Assembly (NCBI GenBank): GCA_031002005.1
Contig: JARYHS010008074.1
Location: 13,896,924-13,960,923 of the forward strand
Source: Vandiemenella viatica
Lineage: Eukaryota > Arthropoda > Insecta > Orthoptera > Morabidae
Direction of reading: 5' to 3'
Length of the DNA: 64,000 bases
The position numbers were made by a program, and so were the translations under genes. This document shows positions 10,425 through 21,729 of the stretch, piece by piece; the stretch's first letter is position 1; each line of letters opens with the position of its first letter. The notes beneath the pieces were generated by a model, which was not told the origin of the DNA, made no database searches, and saw nothing but the letters and a program-made list of their open reading frames with translations.

Positions 10425-12008
10425 CTACCTATTTAAAACCACCCGCCCCGGGTCGGGTGGGTCCTGCGCATGTGACTGCTGAGGAACGGAACTATCTTCG
10501 TCCACCAGCATTATGTCGTCTTCTGGGTCGGAAGACGATTGTTGTTCTAAGGCCTCGGAGTCGTGCGGATTTTTCTTCCGCCGAGGCCTGTTCCCCTTCT
10601 TGTCCCTGCCAGTTGGGGATCTGGGAGGATAAGTAGAAGGGGACTTTAAGAACAAGGTGGGGTCCTGTTTGTTTGAATTTCGGACCACGAACTTTTCTGC
10701 ACTGTTTGCCATCCGCCACTAGCCGATGGCGTTGCAGTTACTGTGTCTGCTGTAGCTGATTCCACTACTGTAGCCGAAGGAATAGCGGCTGTAGCTACTG
10801 TAGCGGATGGCTGTGCTGTAGCTGGTGGACTTGATTTCTTAGTGGCCGAGGTTGCAGTTGTGTTGCTACTGACGTCCGCGGTCCGAGGTGTTAAGACCTT
10901 GATGGGTGTGGCACCACATCTGCACTGACATGAGCACATTGGACTTGTGCCAATGTCCAGCAACGGACGTCTGCGTAGCAACACTTTGTTTCCTGACAGG
11001 AGCTGACAACGTTTTAGCAAAACTAGTTGCGAAAACCGGTGGTGCTAGAGCCTTGTAGCGTTTCTTCGCATCGCCATAGGATATCCGCTCTTTCGTTTTC
11101 AGCTCCTGTATCTTTTTTTCCTCCAGATACATCCGACACTCCCTGCTCCAGGCTGGATGTGCCCCGGAGCAGTTTACACACCCCTGTGGGAGGGTGCAAA
11201 CGGCACCCGGCTCGTGCGCCGCCTTACCACATTTCCCACAGGTGGGGTTGCCTTTGCAGTTCGCCGTCGTATGACCGAACCTCAGGCACTTGAAACAGCG
11301 CATGGGGTCCGGTACATACGGGCGAACGTTTAGATGTAAATACCCAGCCTTTATGTCTTTTGAAAACGTTGGAGTGTCGAATGTCAGGTCGAAGGTGGCA
11401 GTCTTCTCCAGACTGCCGTTAACCCTTCGCATGATCTGTCGAACCTCGACCACATTCTCTGATCTCCACTCCTTAAGGAGTTCCTCGGTCTCTATATCCA
11501 TCAAGTCTCGGCAGGTGATAACGCCTTTACTAATATTTAGAGATTTATGGAGTTCACACTTTACTGCGAACTCCCCGAGCTTCTCACACTTAAGCAGTGA
11601 GACAGCCTGCTTATAGGTAGATGTTTCTAAAAGCAGGGTCCCGCTCCTCAGCTTTTTAACACTTTTTAACGTTCCGACTATCCCTTCGAGTCCTTTTTGT
11701 ATATAAAAAGGAGAGACCTTCTCAAAGGATCCCTCCTTTCTTGCCATTATTATAAAGGCATCATCAATAAGATGACCCTTCCTGTTACTGTTTTCTGTAT
11801 CAGGGGGGCTTTCAACCCTCACCCGCTTGTTCGAACTGGGTGTATTTTTTTTAACTTGCGGCACACCCGGACCGCAGGGGTTTTGTTTTTGTTTGTGAGA
11901 TTGAATTTTGGTCCCACGAGCAAAAAACATGATAAAAAGAAATGCTGATACAACAGGGGTGCGCAGGTGCCCCTGAGGTTGCACGTTAGCGTGTGATCTA
12001 CCTCTCAC
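10425..12008 (-). pseudogene. LINE copy A ORF1 (Gag-like, three zinc knuckles)
   Basis: The first 380 codons (12008 to 10866) are continuous. They include FEKVSPFYIQKGLEGI, a nucleic-acid-binding fold region, and the knuckles CFKCLRFGHTTANC, CGKCGKAAHEPGAVC and CVNCSGAHPAWSREC. An Ala/Thr/Pro-rich tail follows in shifted frames to a TAG at 10425-10427. One base then separates that stop from the ORF2 ATG. The protein would bind LINE RNA. The three-knuckle set is usual for insect I, R1 and Jockey-type LINEs. Confidence 0.85.
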
Positions 12009-12182
12009 ACATGCACCTCCTCGGCACGTGGCTGACCTTGAGGTTTAGGGGTTTTTTATAGAGGTTTTTACCGTCCTCGCGATCCGGGCGATGAAGCCAA
12101 GATCCCCGTTCTCCTAGGCACACAACTTTCCACTGCCACGCCCTACGGTGGTCGTTGAAGCATGGTAGGAGTCTACGGTGTG

Positions 12183-12273
12183 GGAAACTTGCGGCGCTCA
12201 CAAGTTTCCAGCTCGGGCACCGCGGGTTCGTCCAAACCCGTACCTGGCACTTGCGTACCAGGCCCCTGCGGGG
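12183..12273 (-). repeat. Four abutting hairpins at the 5' end of LINE copy A
   Basis: Four inverted repeats lie in the last 91 bp before the insertion boundary: GGAAACTTG with CAAGTTTCC (12183-12209), CGGGTT with AACCCG (12223-12240), CCTGG with CCAGG (12243-12262) and CCCC with GGGG (12263-12273). The same set ends copy B at 53343. Confidence 0.75.
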
Positions 12274-12284
12274 AACAAAAAGGT

Positions 12285-13662
12285 GATTGATGTGAAATGG
12301 GTATACAAAAGGAAGAGTGAAAGTGAGTATAAAGCCCGATTAGTAGTTAGAAGTTTTCAACAAACTGACTGTGTAGATGATACTTATTCTCCTGTAGCAA
12401 AAATGCCAACCTTAAAGCTTTTATTGTCACATTGTTGTCAAAATTCTATGGAAATCCATCAAATGGATGTAGAGACTGCATTTCTAAATAGTAAAGTTTT
12501 GTCAGAAGTTTATGTAAAGCAGCCAACAGGTTATGAAGATGGCTCTGATAAAGTTCATAAACTAAACAAATCTTTGTATGGCCTAAAAGAGAGCCCACGC
12601 GCATGGTATGAATGTTTCAACATTTTTTTGACTGAACTAGAGTTTGAACGATGCAAATATGATTACTGTTTATATTTCAAAAAAGAAGAAGATGTAACTG
12701 TTTATATCTTGTTATTTGTTGATGATTTGTTGATTTGCTGCAGAGACCAAAATGTTATTAACAATATTAAAAACAAGCTTTCAGATAAATTCAAAATGAA
12801 AAATTTAGGTAGAGTAAAAAATTACATTGGTATAGACATTGAGTATAACTATGAACAAAATAACATTTTAACTCTGAGTCAGGAACGTTACATTGAATCT
12901 TTAGCAAAACGCTATAATATTGAAAATGCTAAATTATACAAAACATCTATGGAAATAAATTTGAAATTAGAAAAATGTGAATTAAAGGAAGACATCAAGT
13001 ATAGAAATTTAATAGGAGCATTGTTGTATGTTAGTTATGGTACTAGACCAGATATATCATTCTCTGTAAACTATTTAAGTCGTTTTCAAAACCGTTGTAA
13101 TGAGACACATTTTAAGTATGCTCTTATGGTGTTGAAATATTTGTTTTTGACTAAGACATTAAAACTAAAATATTATAAAAACTACGATGCTGATGTATTG
13201 GATTGCTATGTTGATTGTGATTGGGCAGGAGATGTGTTAGACCGAAAATCTACTACCGGATATGTAATAAGATTGTATGGAAATGTTATCTTGTGGAAAT
13301 CTAAAAAACAAAACTGTGTGACAAAATCTTCTACCTTTGCAGAATATATTGCCCTGTCAGAAGCAGTAACTGAAATCAATTTCCTAAGAAGCCTAATTAA
13401 TGATGTATTTATTAAAATTTGTAAACCAGTAAAAATGTATGAAGATAATTCAGGCGCTGTAGCAATAGCTAAATATGGAAATTTTACTAAGAACTCTAAA
13501 TACATTGAGGTCCAATACCATTATATTCATGAAAATGTCAAAGAAAAGTTTATTGATGTTATTAAAATAGAGTCTGAAAATAATATTGCAGATGTATTAA
13601 CTAAAGCTTTGGGAAGTGTCAAATTTCTTAAATTCAGAGAATCCTTAAACATTAAAAATTAG
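12285..13662 (+). pseudogene. Copia reverse transcriptase and RNase H
   Basis: After the LINE target duplication the Copia frame resumes as VIDVKWVYKRK and runs without a stop to TAG at 13660-13662. Reverse transcriptase motifs are YSPVAKM, QMDVETAFLN (first catalytic Asp), SLYGLKESPRAWY and YILLFVDDLLICC. RNase H motifs are CDWAGD, RKSTTGY, KSSTFAEYIALSEA and YEDNSGAVAIAK. The segment itself is intact, but the polyprotein is severed upstream by the LINE. It is the best-preserved coding part of the Copia element. Confidence 0.92.
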
Positions 13663-13778
13663 TGAATAGTATATTAGTAAGTTGTCTATATGAAACTATC
13701 AAGTTTTATGAACCTGTTCTTTAATCTAATTTTAAGATTCAGATTACTTGTGTTACCTATAGATTGCAATATAAATGT

Positions 13779-13787
13779 AAGGAGGTG
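13779..13787 (+). promoter_or_regulatory. Copia polypurine tract
   Basis: AAGGAGGTG lies directly before the 3' LTR start (TGTTGGTAA at 13788). This is the expected place and composition for the plus-strand primer of an LTR retrotransposon. Confidence 0.7.
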
Positions 13788-13829
13788 TGTTGGTAATCAT
13801 ATATATTATTTCTATAAGGTATTTTTTTG

Positions 13830-15420
13830 TCACAAGCCTATATCTTCCTTCATACTTAACCGAAATCAATGAATGAGGTGTAATTTTAAAGCTTATGGTC
13901 TCCAATTCGGTTAAATCGTATTTTAAGCAACAAAGTTTTCGAAATTCGACTCTTAAAGGGCAAAAATGTAAATTTTCTTAAAATGTTGTTTTCTGTGTTA
14001 CGAGACAGTTATCTCCCTGGATACCTATCTGAAACCGTTTTATGAAGTATCGTTTTAAAGATTAAGATCTCCGCTTTAGTGACGTCATATATTAAGCCAG
14101 AAAGTTTTCGGAATTCGACTCTTAAAGGGCAAAAGTATCAATATTTTTGCAATGCGGTTTTGTGTCACGAGCGATTTATCTCCATTAATATCTAACCGAT
14201 ATAGATAAATGAGGTATCATATTAAAGAATAAGGTCTCCGCCATGGTAACATTATATTTTAAGAAAGGAATTTTTCGTAATTCGACCCTTATAGGGCAAA
14301 AATGTCACTTTTTCTAAAATGCGTTTTTTGTATCTCGAGCCATTTATCTCCCTGGATATCTAACCAAAATCGATAAATGAAGTAGGAATGTAAGGAGTAA
14401 TGTATCAGCTTTGCTGACATCATATTTTAAGAAAGAAGTGTTTGGAATTCAACTATTAAAGGGAAAAAGTATAAATTGTTCTACAACGTATTTTTGTGTC
14501 ACGAGCCTTATATTTCCCTTGATATTTAATCGATATAGATAAATGACATATCGTTTTAAAGACTAAGGTTTCCGCCGTGTTAACATTATATTCTAAGAAA
14601 GGAATTTTTCGTAATTCGACCCATAAAGCGCAAAAATGTCAATATTTCTAAAATACGTTTTTTTGTGTTTCGAGCCATTTATCTCCCTGGATTTCTAACA
14701 AAAATCGATAAATGAGGTAGGATTATGAGGAGTAATGTCTCAGCTTTGTGACATCGTATTTTAAGAAAGAATGTGTTTGGAATTCAACCCTTAAAGGGAA
14801 AAAGTATAAATTTTTCTATAACGCATTTTTGTGTCACGAGCGATGTATCTCCCTTAATATCTAACCGATATAGATAAATGAGGTATCATATTAAAGAATA
14901 AGGTCTCCGCCATGGTAACATTATATTTTAAGAAAGGAATTTTTCGTAATTCGACCCTTATAGAGCAAAAATGTCACTTTTTCTAAAATGCGTTTTTTGT
15001 ATCTCGAGCCATTTATCTCCCTGGATATCTAACCAAAATCGATAAATGAAGTAGGAATGTAAGGAGTAATGTATCAGCTTTGCTGACATCATATTTTAAG
15101 AAAGAAGTGTTTGGAATTCAACTATTAAATGGAAAAAGTATAAATTGTTCTACAACGTATTTTTGTGTCACGAGCCTTATATTTCCCTTGATATTTAATC
15201 GATATAGATAAATGACATATCGTATTAAAGACTAAGGTTTCTGCCGTGGTAACATTATATTCTAAGACAGGAATTTTTCGTAATTCGACCCATAAAGCGC
15301 AAAAATGTCAATACTTCTAAAATACGTTTTTTTGTGTTTCGAGCCATTTATCTCCCTGGATTTCTAACCAAAATCGATAAATGAAGTATGAGTATGAAGA
15401 GTAATGACTGAACTTGGTGA
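13830..15420 (+). repeat. Satellite-like array inside the Helitron, ~167-bp unit
   Basis: A block like CGAGCCATTTATCTCCCTGG recurs near 14000, 14168, 14337, 14502, 14669, 14836, 15005, 15171 and 15340, with a weaker unit near 13834. The step is about 167 bp. Units four apart are far more alike than neighbours, for example 14211 and 14880 within gaggtatcat, giving a higher-order period of about 669 bp. Confidence 0.88.
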
Positions 15421-15457
15421 CATTATATTCAACCTCACTATTCATCGCATTTTATTC

Positions 15458-15470
15458 GCGAAATTTTCGC
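15458..15470 (+). terminator. Helitron 3' terminal hairpin
   Basis: The palindrome GCGAAATTTTCGC lies nine bases upstream of the final CTAG. In Helitrons this hairpin marks the end of rolling-circle strand transfer. Confidence 0.8.
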
Positions 15471-15676
15471 ACGGGTCGTCTAGTTATACATTTATATTGG
15501 CAACTCTGTAGGAATATATTATCTATGCATTCATTCGTTTGTATACTCTATGGTCTATTATACTATGGTTGACAGCAAGAAGACAAAAGATGTGTAAGCA
15601 AAAGTTGATTTAATTTCTTTAATAAAAGTGGTTACTAAATATAAAAACGAGTATTATTCTTAATATTAAAACTAAG

Positions 15677-16577
15677 CAATATGCATAAGAACATAAAATT
15701 TACTGTTGAGCACCAAGAGAAAGATTCCCTCAACTTTCTTGACCTAAAAATTACTCAGTCTGGACATAAACATAAATTTCACATTTATAGAAAGCCCACC
15801 ACCACAGATGTCACCATTAACAATAGCTCTTGCCACCCCACACAACACAAAATGGCATTTTTCAACTCCGTAATACACCGTGCATATGAAATACCCTGAT
15901 TTTCTTAAAGAAATGCAGATTATAAAAACTATTGCTCATAACGATGGTTTCAAGCCATCTTTAATTGAAAACCTATCACACATAATTAAAAATAAAAAAG
16001 CCCTCCTAAATTCACAACACACAGCTTACCAATCCCCTTTTTACCAACCACATGAACCTATAAATATAAAACCAATTTACTCCAATATCCCTTATTTAGG
16101 TAAAATTTCTTGCAAGATTGCAAACCTATTTCGAAAAAATAATGTTAAAATTAGTTTTAACACAGATAACAAGCTCCAAAATAAACTTATTCACAACACT
16201 CAAATATCTAATTCACACTGTAATAAATCTGGCATTTATAAAATAACGTGCACAACATGCTCACAGACCTATGTGGCTCAAACAGGTAGAAACTTTTCTA
16301 TACGTTTTAAAGAACACCTTGATGCCATTAAACTATGCATCACAGATAGTCCACTTTTGCTTCCCACATATTAAATGAAAAACATTCCCCACCCACTATA
16401 GAAGAAAACCTACAGATCATTCATATTGCAGACAAAGGGAAGAAAATGGATATCCTTGAGGAACTTGAAATATACATTCACTATAAGCTATTGCCATACC
16501 ACCTTCTAAATAAACAAAAAGATCTTTCTAATAAAGCATTCCTGTTCATTTTTATAGACCTATTCGCTAATAAATAA
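15677..16577 (+). pseudogene. Penelope-like element C-terminal part with GIY-YIG endonuclease
   Basis: The reading resumes as MHKNIKFTVEHQEKDSLNFLDL, the reverse transcriptase thumb region. It then gives FLKEMQIIKTIAHNDGF and SGIYKITCTTCSQTYVAQTGRNFSIRFKEHL, the GIY-YIG nuclease with its CxxC. A last stretch, HSPPTIEENLQIIHIADKGKKMDILEELEIY, ends at about 16577. Frame changes near 15885 and 16345 break the gene. The GIY-YIG nuclease cuts target DNA for Penelope-type insertion. The domain order and spacing fit a canonical Penelope/Neptune-like element. Confidence 0.85.
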
Positions 16578-17045
16578 CAGATTAAATAATAAACGTCTCC
16601 CATATGCCAATATGCATATTAAATTCAACAACTATTTATAATTTTTATTGTTATCCATTATTCCGTTTTTACCAATATAGTTATAGAATTAAGTTCAATT
16701 TTGTTATCATATCTAATTTTTTATCAATTACACATTACTGTCTGTATAAACCCTTTTGTATAAACCTCTTTGTAAATACTTCTTTGTAGATTAACGTCTG
16801 TCATGTTTGTTTGTAAATACAGTAGCAAATGTGCAGCGTGTCTATTCCACATATATTTGTGCAATATAATGGTGATAGTGCATAGTGTTACACAAAAATG
16901 TGCCTCCTCAACTGTGTTCCATACAAGTCTTTGTTCTCGGATATAAGTAGACACCTAATGTAGGTTGTATACCAAGTTTTACTATCATCACTCCAGATTT
17001 AAATTCTTTCATCAATCATCATATTTTTGTTATTCTAGGACACTT
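16578..17045 (+). repeat. 3' tail of the Penelope-like element, right copy
   Basis: This AT-rich tail matches the reverse complement of about 1955-2510 at the left end, judged by eye as over 90 percent identical. The match fades just after ctaggacac near 17043, which probably marks the element end here. Confidence 0.75.
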
Positions 17046-20000
17046 GTTTGTGTGTTGTTTTGTGTTACTGCTGCCCTCCTCCCTTCAACTTTGGTGAGTG
17101 TTGGGTGTATTTTCCCTTTCTTTTACATGTAAATATTTCCTCGCGTCATTTCTTTCCTTTCGTTGTTACCTTTATTATATATTGAGGCATTTTTGGAGCT
17201 CATAATATTTCACCCAATCTACAAATTACCGATAACACAATGTTATGCCTCCAATAGCAATAAAATTGCCACAAGTTGTGCACTACAAAGCAGTTCACCC
17301 CAGCATCCATTCATCTTCTACCCATGTTAATCACCTTAAGCTGAAGGGTGGTTGTTTAACCATACATGCAGGTAACTGCATCAGTAAACTGGTGAGACAC
17401 AAAGGACATGTACTCCGTGCATATCACATTCATACGTTTCAGATCAGACCCATTTGGGTAAGAAGATAACATTCTTTCTGCGTTTATATCCCAGCACTGC
17501 AAGTGGATTTAGATGTCTTTCACCATTGAAACCTTGGATTACGAATATGTAATATATGCTCTGGAGGAAATAAGTTAGCCTTGTTACTGTTTTGGTATCA
17601 GTCATATAGGTGTCAAGTAGATGACTTTGGAGGAAATTACATTTTATTATTCCCCTCTGTATTTGTATTTGATTTCAGTTTTGGAAATGTGTTATCAATC
17701 ATAGTTAAATCAATATTTGTTGATTACTCAGTGCAGCTATCTGTTCAGAAATTACCTGATTGTTTGAGATACCATCACACGATTTATGTAGCACAATGGT
17801 GCAGTCACCTATTCCTTTCTTTTTGACACAATGTATATTAAAATTGATGAGCTTACCTGCCAGACAAGTTGCCATCTGAACAAGTTTCATAATCATCAGT
17901 GTAATATTCTTCATCCGGAGGCATATCAGTTTCATAAGACGAAAATATAGCACCTCCCATCGAGAGTAATGAGAATTGATCTGCATTGCAATAAAAATAG
18001 AAGTACAGATTAAGTTTTTCCTTAAAAATTTGTAGTAATAGTGGGACATTAAATACACTGACAAATTATTTCCATAATTTTTTCATGTTTCTATAATGCC
18101 AAACTAAATAAGTTTGTTATTAGTAACAAGAAATCTTTATAAAACAAACAATCAATTATAGATAATGTAACCACACAAGCTAAAATCATTCTACACAAAA
18201 ACATTTTTTTTTTTTTTTTTTTTTTTTGCTTATTGTGTGGTATAAATCCACTAAGATGAGTGTATCTGATAATAACAATAGCTGTGATAATTTCAGTATG
18301 AAAATAATTTTTCAGTTTAAATGTCCTTTTTTTCAATTCTATATAACTTTCTTCTATGAATATCTTAACCCCACCACCTCTACTCTGATTGTAATGGTCA
18401 AAAGTACCGATCATGTGGTTGTATTTATCATGGGTGCCTGTTTGTGCTTAGTCACAGGTTTTCATTTTCTTGAAGAAGGGCATAAACCAATACATTACAT
18501 TTTTTATGCTATGGGAGTGTCTTTGTTGCTTTGGTAAGTGGAGCCTATTTTTATTCTAAATTTTTTATAACTACTAGCATTTTCCCACTGCTTTGTTGTG
18601 CATGCAGATCTTGGCATGTAAAAATGCTTTACTCTTTTTATTCTTGTATCAGATATTAATGTGGAGAAGCAAACAAATGAAAATTTCGTTTAAAAACTTT
18701 GCCTACACATAGTTATTACCTTAGCTTTGAGTTTCATACTGATGTTCCATTTTTTTTTTTTCATTAGAAATATAATAAATTAAAGCTACATGGAACATTA
18801 TCAGAAATGGTTCAGTAAGAGGTTACCGAGAATTAATTGTCCCTTCAGTCACAAATTTTGAACACATTTTCCTCAGGACATACCGTCTTATAAAAAGTGC
18901 ATATTAAAACAAAAATAAATGTACATTAGAAATAAGGCAACACAAAAGCTACCATATGTGATAGTGTTGGCAGTACAGTCAGTGGCCATTTCTAAACACA
19001 TCTTTGGAGCAAACAATAGTATCTGCAGCAGCAAATGTAAAATCACTGGCCAGTTTTCGTAATACCATATAAATACATTTCCATGCCATTCTTACTTGAT
19101 AACTTTTATGCAACTACCCACATTTTGAGCTATTTTACTACACTAGTACGTATTTTGTAAAATATTACTGCCTAAGAAAATTTCAGACCAAATGGAAAAT
19201 TAATTATTGGCATACCCTTATTGGAAAATTGTCAAATTTTCCATATTAATACATAGACATGATTTTTGTATATTAGTATCATCCTAACCCAAAAAGAAGT
19301 ATAAATTTTTGTTAGTGTTACAGCTATTGACTATAACAAAAAATATCAGTCCATTATAGTTAACTAAAAACTAATAATTTTTAAATGCCGATACCGAGTA
19401 TTCTACAACAACCACAAATTTGATGACGATTCTTAAGTAAAGACAAGAATTTTTTTTTTTGATATCCCACTTAGTTCTTCAGATATCTTATCTCAAAATG
19501 GAAGTGGTTAGGTTGAAATGCAGCCTGGATCAGAAGAAAAAAAACATTTCACCAAAGCCACAGGGAAGTACAGGCTGGACATGGATCGGGGGGGGCATTT
19601 CACTAAAGCGATAAGGAAATACAGGCTGGATATGAACAATGGGCATTTTTTTTTTTTCCTAGCAGTTGTGTTTATGGATAAATGTGGTCTGTGCCAAAAG
19701 TGCTGAGAACCATTCTTATAACTGATTTTTTACTTCTGATAGCTGGAGAACTAAGTGATATGTATGGTCAGTATCCAGTTAGGCTTATTAAAAAATTAAA
19801 CATTATGTAGTGGGTGGATTAATGTATTCTGTTATTTCAATTTACTAAAATTCAGAAAATGGATTAAATAATTAAGCAAAGACAAAAAAAAATATAAACA
19901 CAATTCAAAGATTAGATAAATCAATTTAGGTCAGAACTCTTCAAGCACAAATACATTTACAGTAAATTAAATATTAGTTCTGCTTATTAGGTTTAATTCA

Positions 20001-20354
20001 GGTATTTCATTCATTACCTGTATTCCAGAAAACTGAAAAACTAAATAAGCAAAGCCATACTATTAAAAAGAATGCTATAGGTAGCAGTGCGATCATTTGT
20101 CAGGGTTTCTTGAAAGGAGTGCTGATCTCAAAAACAGAGTTATCTGTGGCCTTAGTTCCATTTTTAAATGGCTTTAATTTTTTGCTTTGTTCCTTGGTAT
20201 ATACAGTATAAGTTGTAAGCCATATCTGCAGATTTTAATTTGAACCATTGGCTTCAAAAATTGAAAACACCATCCAAATTGCTGTTGTAGTTTATTCGTG
20301 ATACAATTTCAAACATTCAGACACACAAGGTTGCTTATAGATTTATAATAGTAT
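17046..20354. other. AT-rich intergenic DNA without recognised genes
   Basis: No coding sequence with a recognisable family was found. A poly-T run lies at about 18204-18227. A roughly 51-bp direct duplication (gcatttcac-aaagc...tacaggctgga) occurs at about 19543 and 19594. Short open frames show no motifs, apart from a doubtful endonuclease-like stretch given separately. Confidence 0.5.
18091..18414 (-). pseudogene. Possible LINE endonuclease fragment
   Basis: A minus-strand frame contains HYNQSRGGGVKIFIEESY followed by EIITAIVII. This resembles the RGGGVAIF block and the next beta-strand of LINE apurinic endonucleases. Only about 45 residues are informative, and nothing downstream extends the match, so the call is weak. 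Confidence 0.3.
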
Positions 20355-20356
20355 AT

Positions 20357-21727
20357 ACTAGCAGAGTACCCAACATTGCCCGGTCTAGTCGGGATTGATT
20401 TACTTGTATACTATTTTTTATATTTCCAATGTAAATCATGTGCACCAAGTTTCATTAAATTCGCACCATCCATTTCCAGAAGTAAACTAAACCATTGATA
20501 TACCCAAACAATTCCCAGAATGGGGTGAGTTGGCTGCTGTTATATGGAATGTCAGTTTATATTTTGGTCTAGGCTGCATTTTAATCTATCCATATCATGT
20601 TAACGTTGCTGCTTGATAGTCAAAACATCTTCCATCTACACATTAATACATACCACATACATAAATCTGTATCTGGAATATATCCGTTTGTTCCAGCGTC
20701 ATGCAGAAAAGAAGGATTTTTTTGATGGGTTTTCACAACATTTAAGCTTGGGGTCCAAGCTACAATCTGATTTACATGTTAAAACATTAGCACAGTTTTA
20801 TTTTATGAATACTCTGGCATAACATAAAAAAGTTGGATTTATTTTGACGGGGGTTTAGAACTGTTGGTTTATATAAAAAAAAAAAAAAAAAAACTGAATT
20901 CAAAAAAGTTGGGAGTGAAGGGGGAACATGGTTGCACTTTTGTAAACTTACGCGTAATGCAGACAGTATTTTTGTGTTTGTTTTAAAGCATATATCTGCA
21001 AAATTCCATCGAAAACGGATAAAAACTATGGGTTTGCATAAAAATAAAGTGATGTATAGGGGGAGATGGTAGGGTTTTTCAAATTTTCTGTTCAGAAACC
21101 TTCTCAATGAGAAAATATATATATATGCCAACTTTCATGGTGATTGGTCAAAAGGTGTCAACTGTAGTTTTATGTAAAGAACATTGACAAAAATTAAGGT
21201 GTTGTAAATGAGGAGACGGGTTTAAATTAGATGTGTGAATAGTTCTGTTGAAATCGGATAAAAACTGTAGATTTGTATAAAAATCAAAGGATGTAAAGGG
21301 GGCATAGGGGGTTATTTTTTTATTTTTGTTTGGTCAGAAACCTTCTCCAAGAAAAAATACATATACGCTCCAACTTTCATGGTGATCGGTCAAACGGTGA
21401 CAACTGTAGATTTGTGGACAGAACAGTGACAAAAATTAAAGTGGTGGAATGGAGGACAGGGGTTGATTTTTGTAAACCAATTGTGGACATTATTTTTCTC
21501 CTTGTACGTAAGTTTTATCAAAATCTGATAAAAACTGTGGTTTTCCAGAATGATAACTGGAAATTAGGAGGGGAGGGGGTAAAAGGGGAGAGGGGTTGGC
21601 TTTTGCAAATCAAATTGTGAATCAAACCATTCTCAAATCAACTTAATCACACACAGAAAATTTCATAAAAATTAGTCCAGCCATTTAGGAGGAGTTCGGT
21701 GACATACACACGGACAGAAGAGATATA
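20357..21727 (+). repeat. Interspersed repeat, ctag...gcccgg head family, copy 1
   Basis: It opens near 20357 with ctagcagagtacccaacatt followed by gcccgg. It ends with acacacggacagaagagatatata, where the mariner is inserted. Inside, two similar stretches of about 250 bp (near 21080-21300 and 21330-21560) repeat the phrase aactttcatggtgat-ggtcaaa-ggt. Heads and tails match the two units at 26068-29218. Such units are common in insect genomes, but I cannot assign a class from sequence alone. Confidence 0.55.
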
Positions 21728-21729
21728 TA

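Larger units (their letters stand above)
6313..12274 (-). mobile_element. I-type LINE, copy A, inserted in Copia
   Basis: This LINE is nearly 6 kb and lies on the minus strand. Its 5' end is at 12274 and its 3' end at 6313, with an (AAC)n-type tail seen as GTTGTTGTTG on the plus strand. The 10-bp target duplication ACAAAAAGGT is at 6303-6312 and 12275-12284. It holds a Gag-like ORF1 with three zinc knuckles and an ORF2 with apurinic endonuclease, reverse transcriptase and RNase H. That domain set fits the I superfamily (I/Nimb-like). Many frameshifts show it is dead. Its 5' end equals that of copy B to within one base, so it is full length. Confidence 0.9.
13797..15483 (+). mobile_element. 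Non-autonomous Helitron made of ~167-bp repeats
   Basis: The insertion starts TC (TCATATATATTATTTC), ends CTAG and lies between A and T of the Copia LTR with no target duplication. A GCGAAA/TTTCGC palindrome at 15458-15470 sits nine bases before the terminal CTAG at 15480-15483. These are the classic Helitron end rules (5' TC, 3' hairpin, CTRR, AT target). No replicase or helicase coding is present, so it would depend on an autonomous relative. Confidence 0.88.
3426..15671 (+). mobile_element. Ty1/Copia LTR retrotransposon, carrying a LINE and a Helitron
   Basis: The element has two 197-bp LTRs, 3426-3622 and 13788-13796 plus 15484-15671, the second interrupted by a Helitron. The 5-bp target duplication CTAAG is at 3421-3425 and 15672-15676. 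A primer-binding site follows the first LTR and a purine tract precedes the second. The domain order is gag, protease, integrase, reverse transcriptase, RNase H, the Copia order. By eye the LTRs differ at about six positions (about 97 percent identity), so the insertion is fairly young. Scattered stops, a frameshift and the LINE insertion at 6313 make this copy defective. It interrupts a Penelope-like element. Confidence 0.93.
13788..15671 (+). repeat. Copia 3' LTR split by a Helitron
   Basis: The first nine bases (13788-13796) and the remaining 188 (15484-15671) together give 197 bp, the exact length of the 5' LTR. The intervening 1,687 bp are the Helitron. The LTR is followed by the CTAAG target duplication at 15672-15676. 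Confidence 0.92.

Noticed and set aside
18226..18537. 103-codon plus-strand frame with hydrophobic segments
   Set aside because: No family match. It overlaps poly-T and a possible LINE fragment on the other strand.
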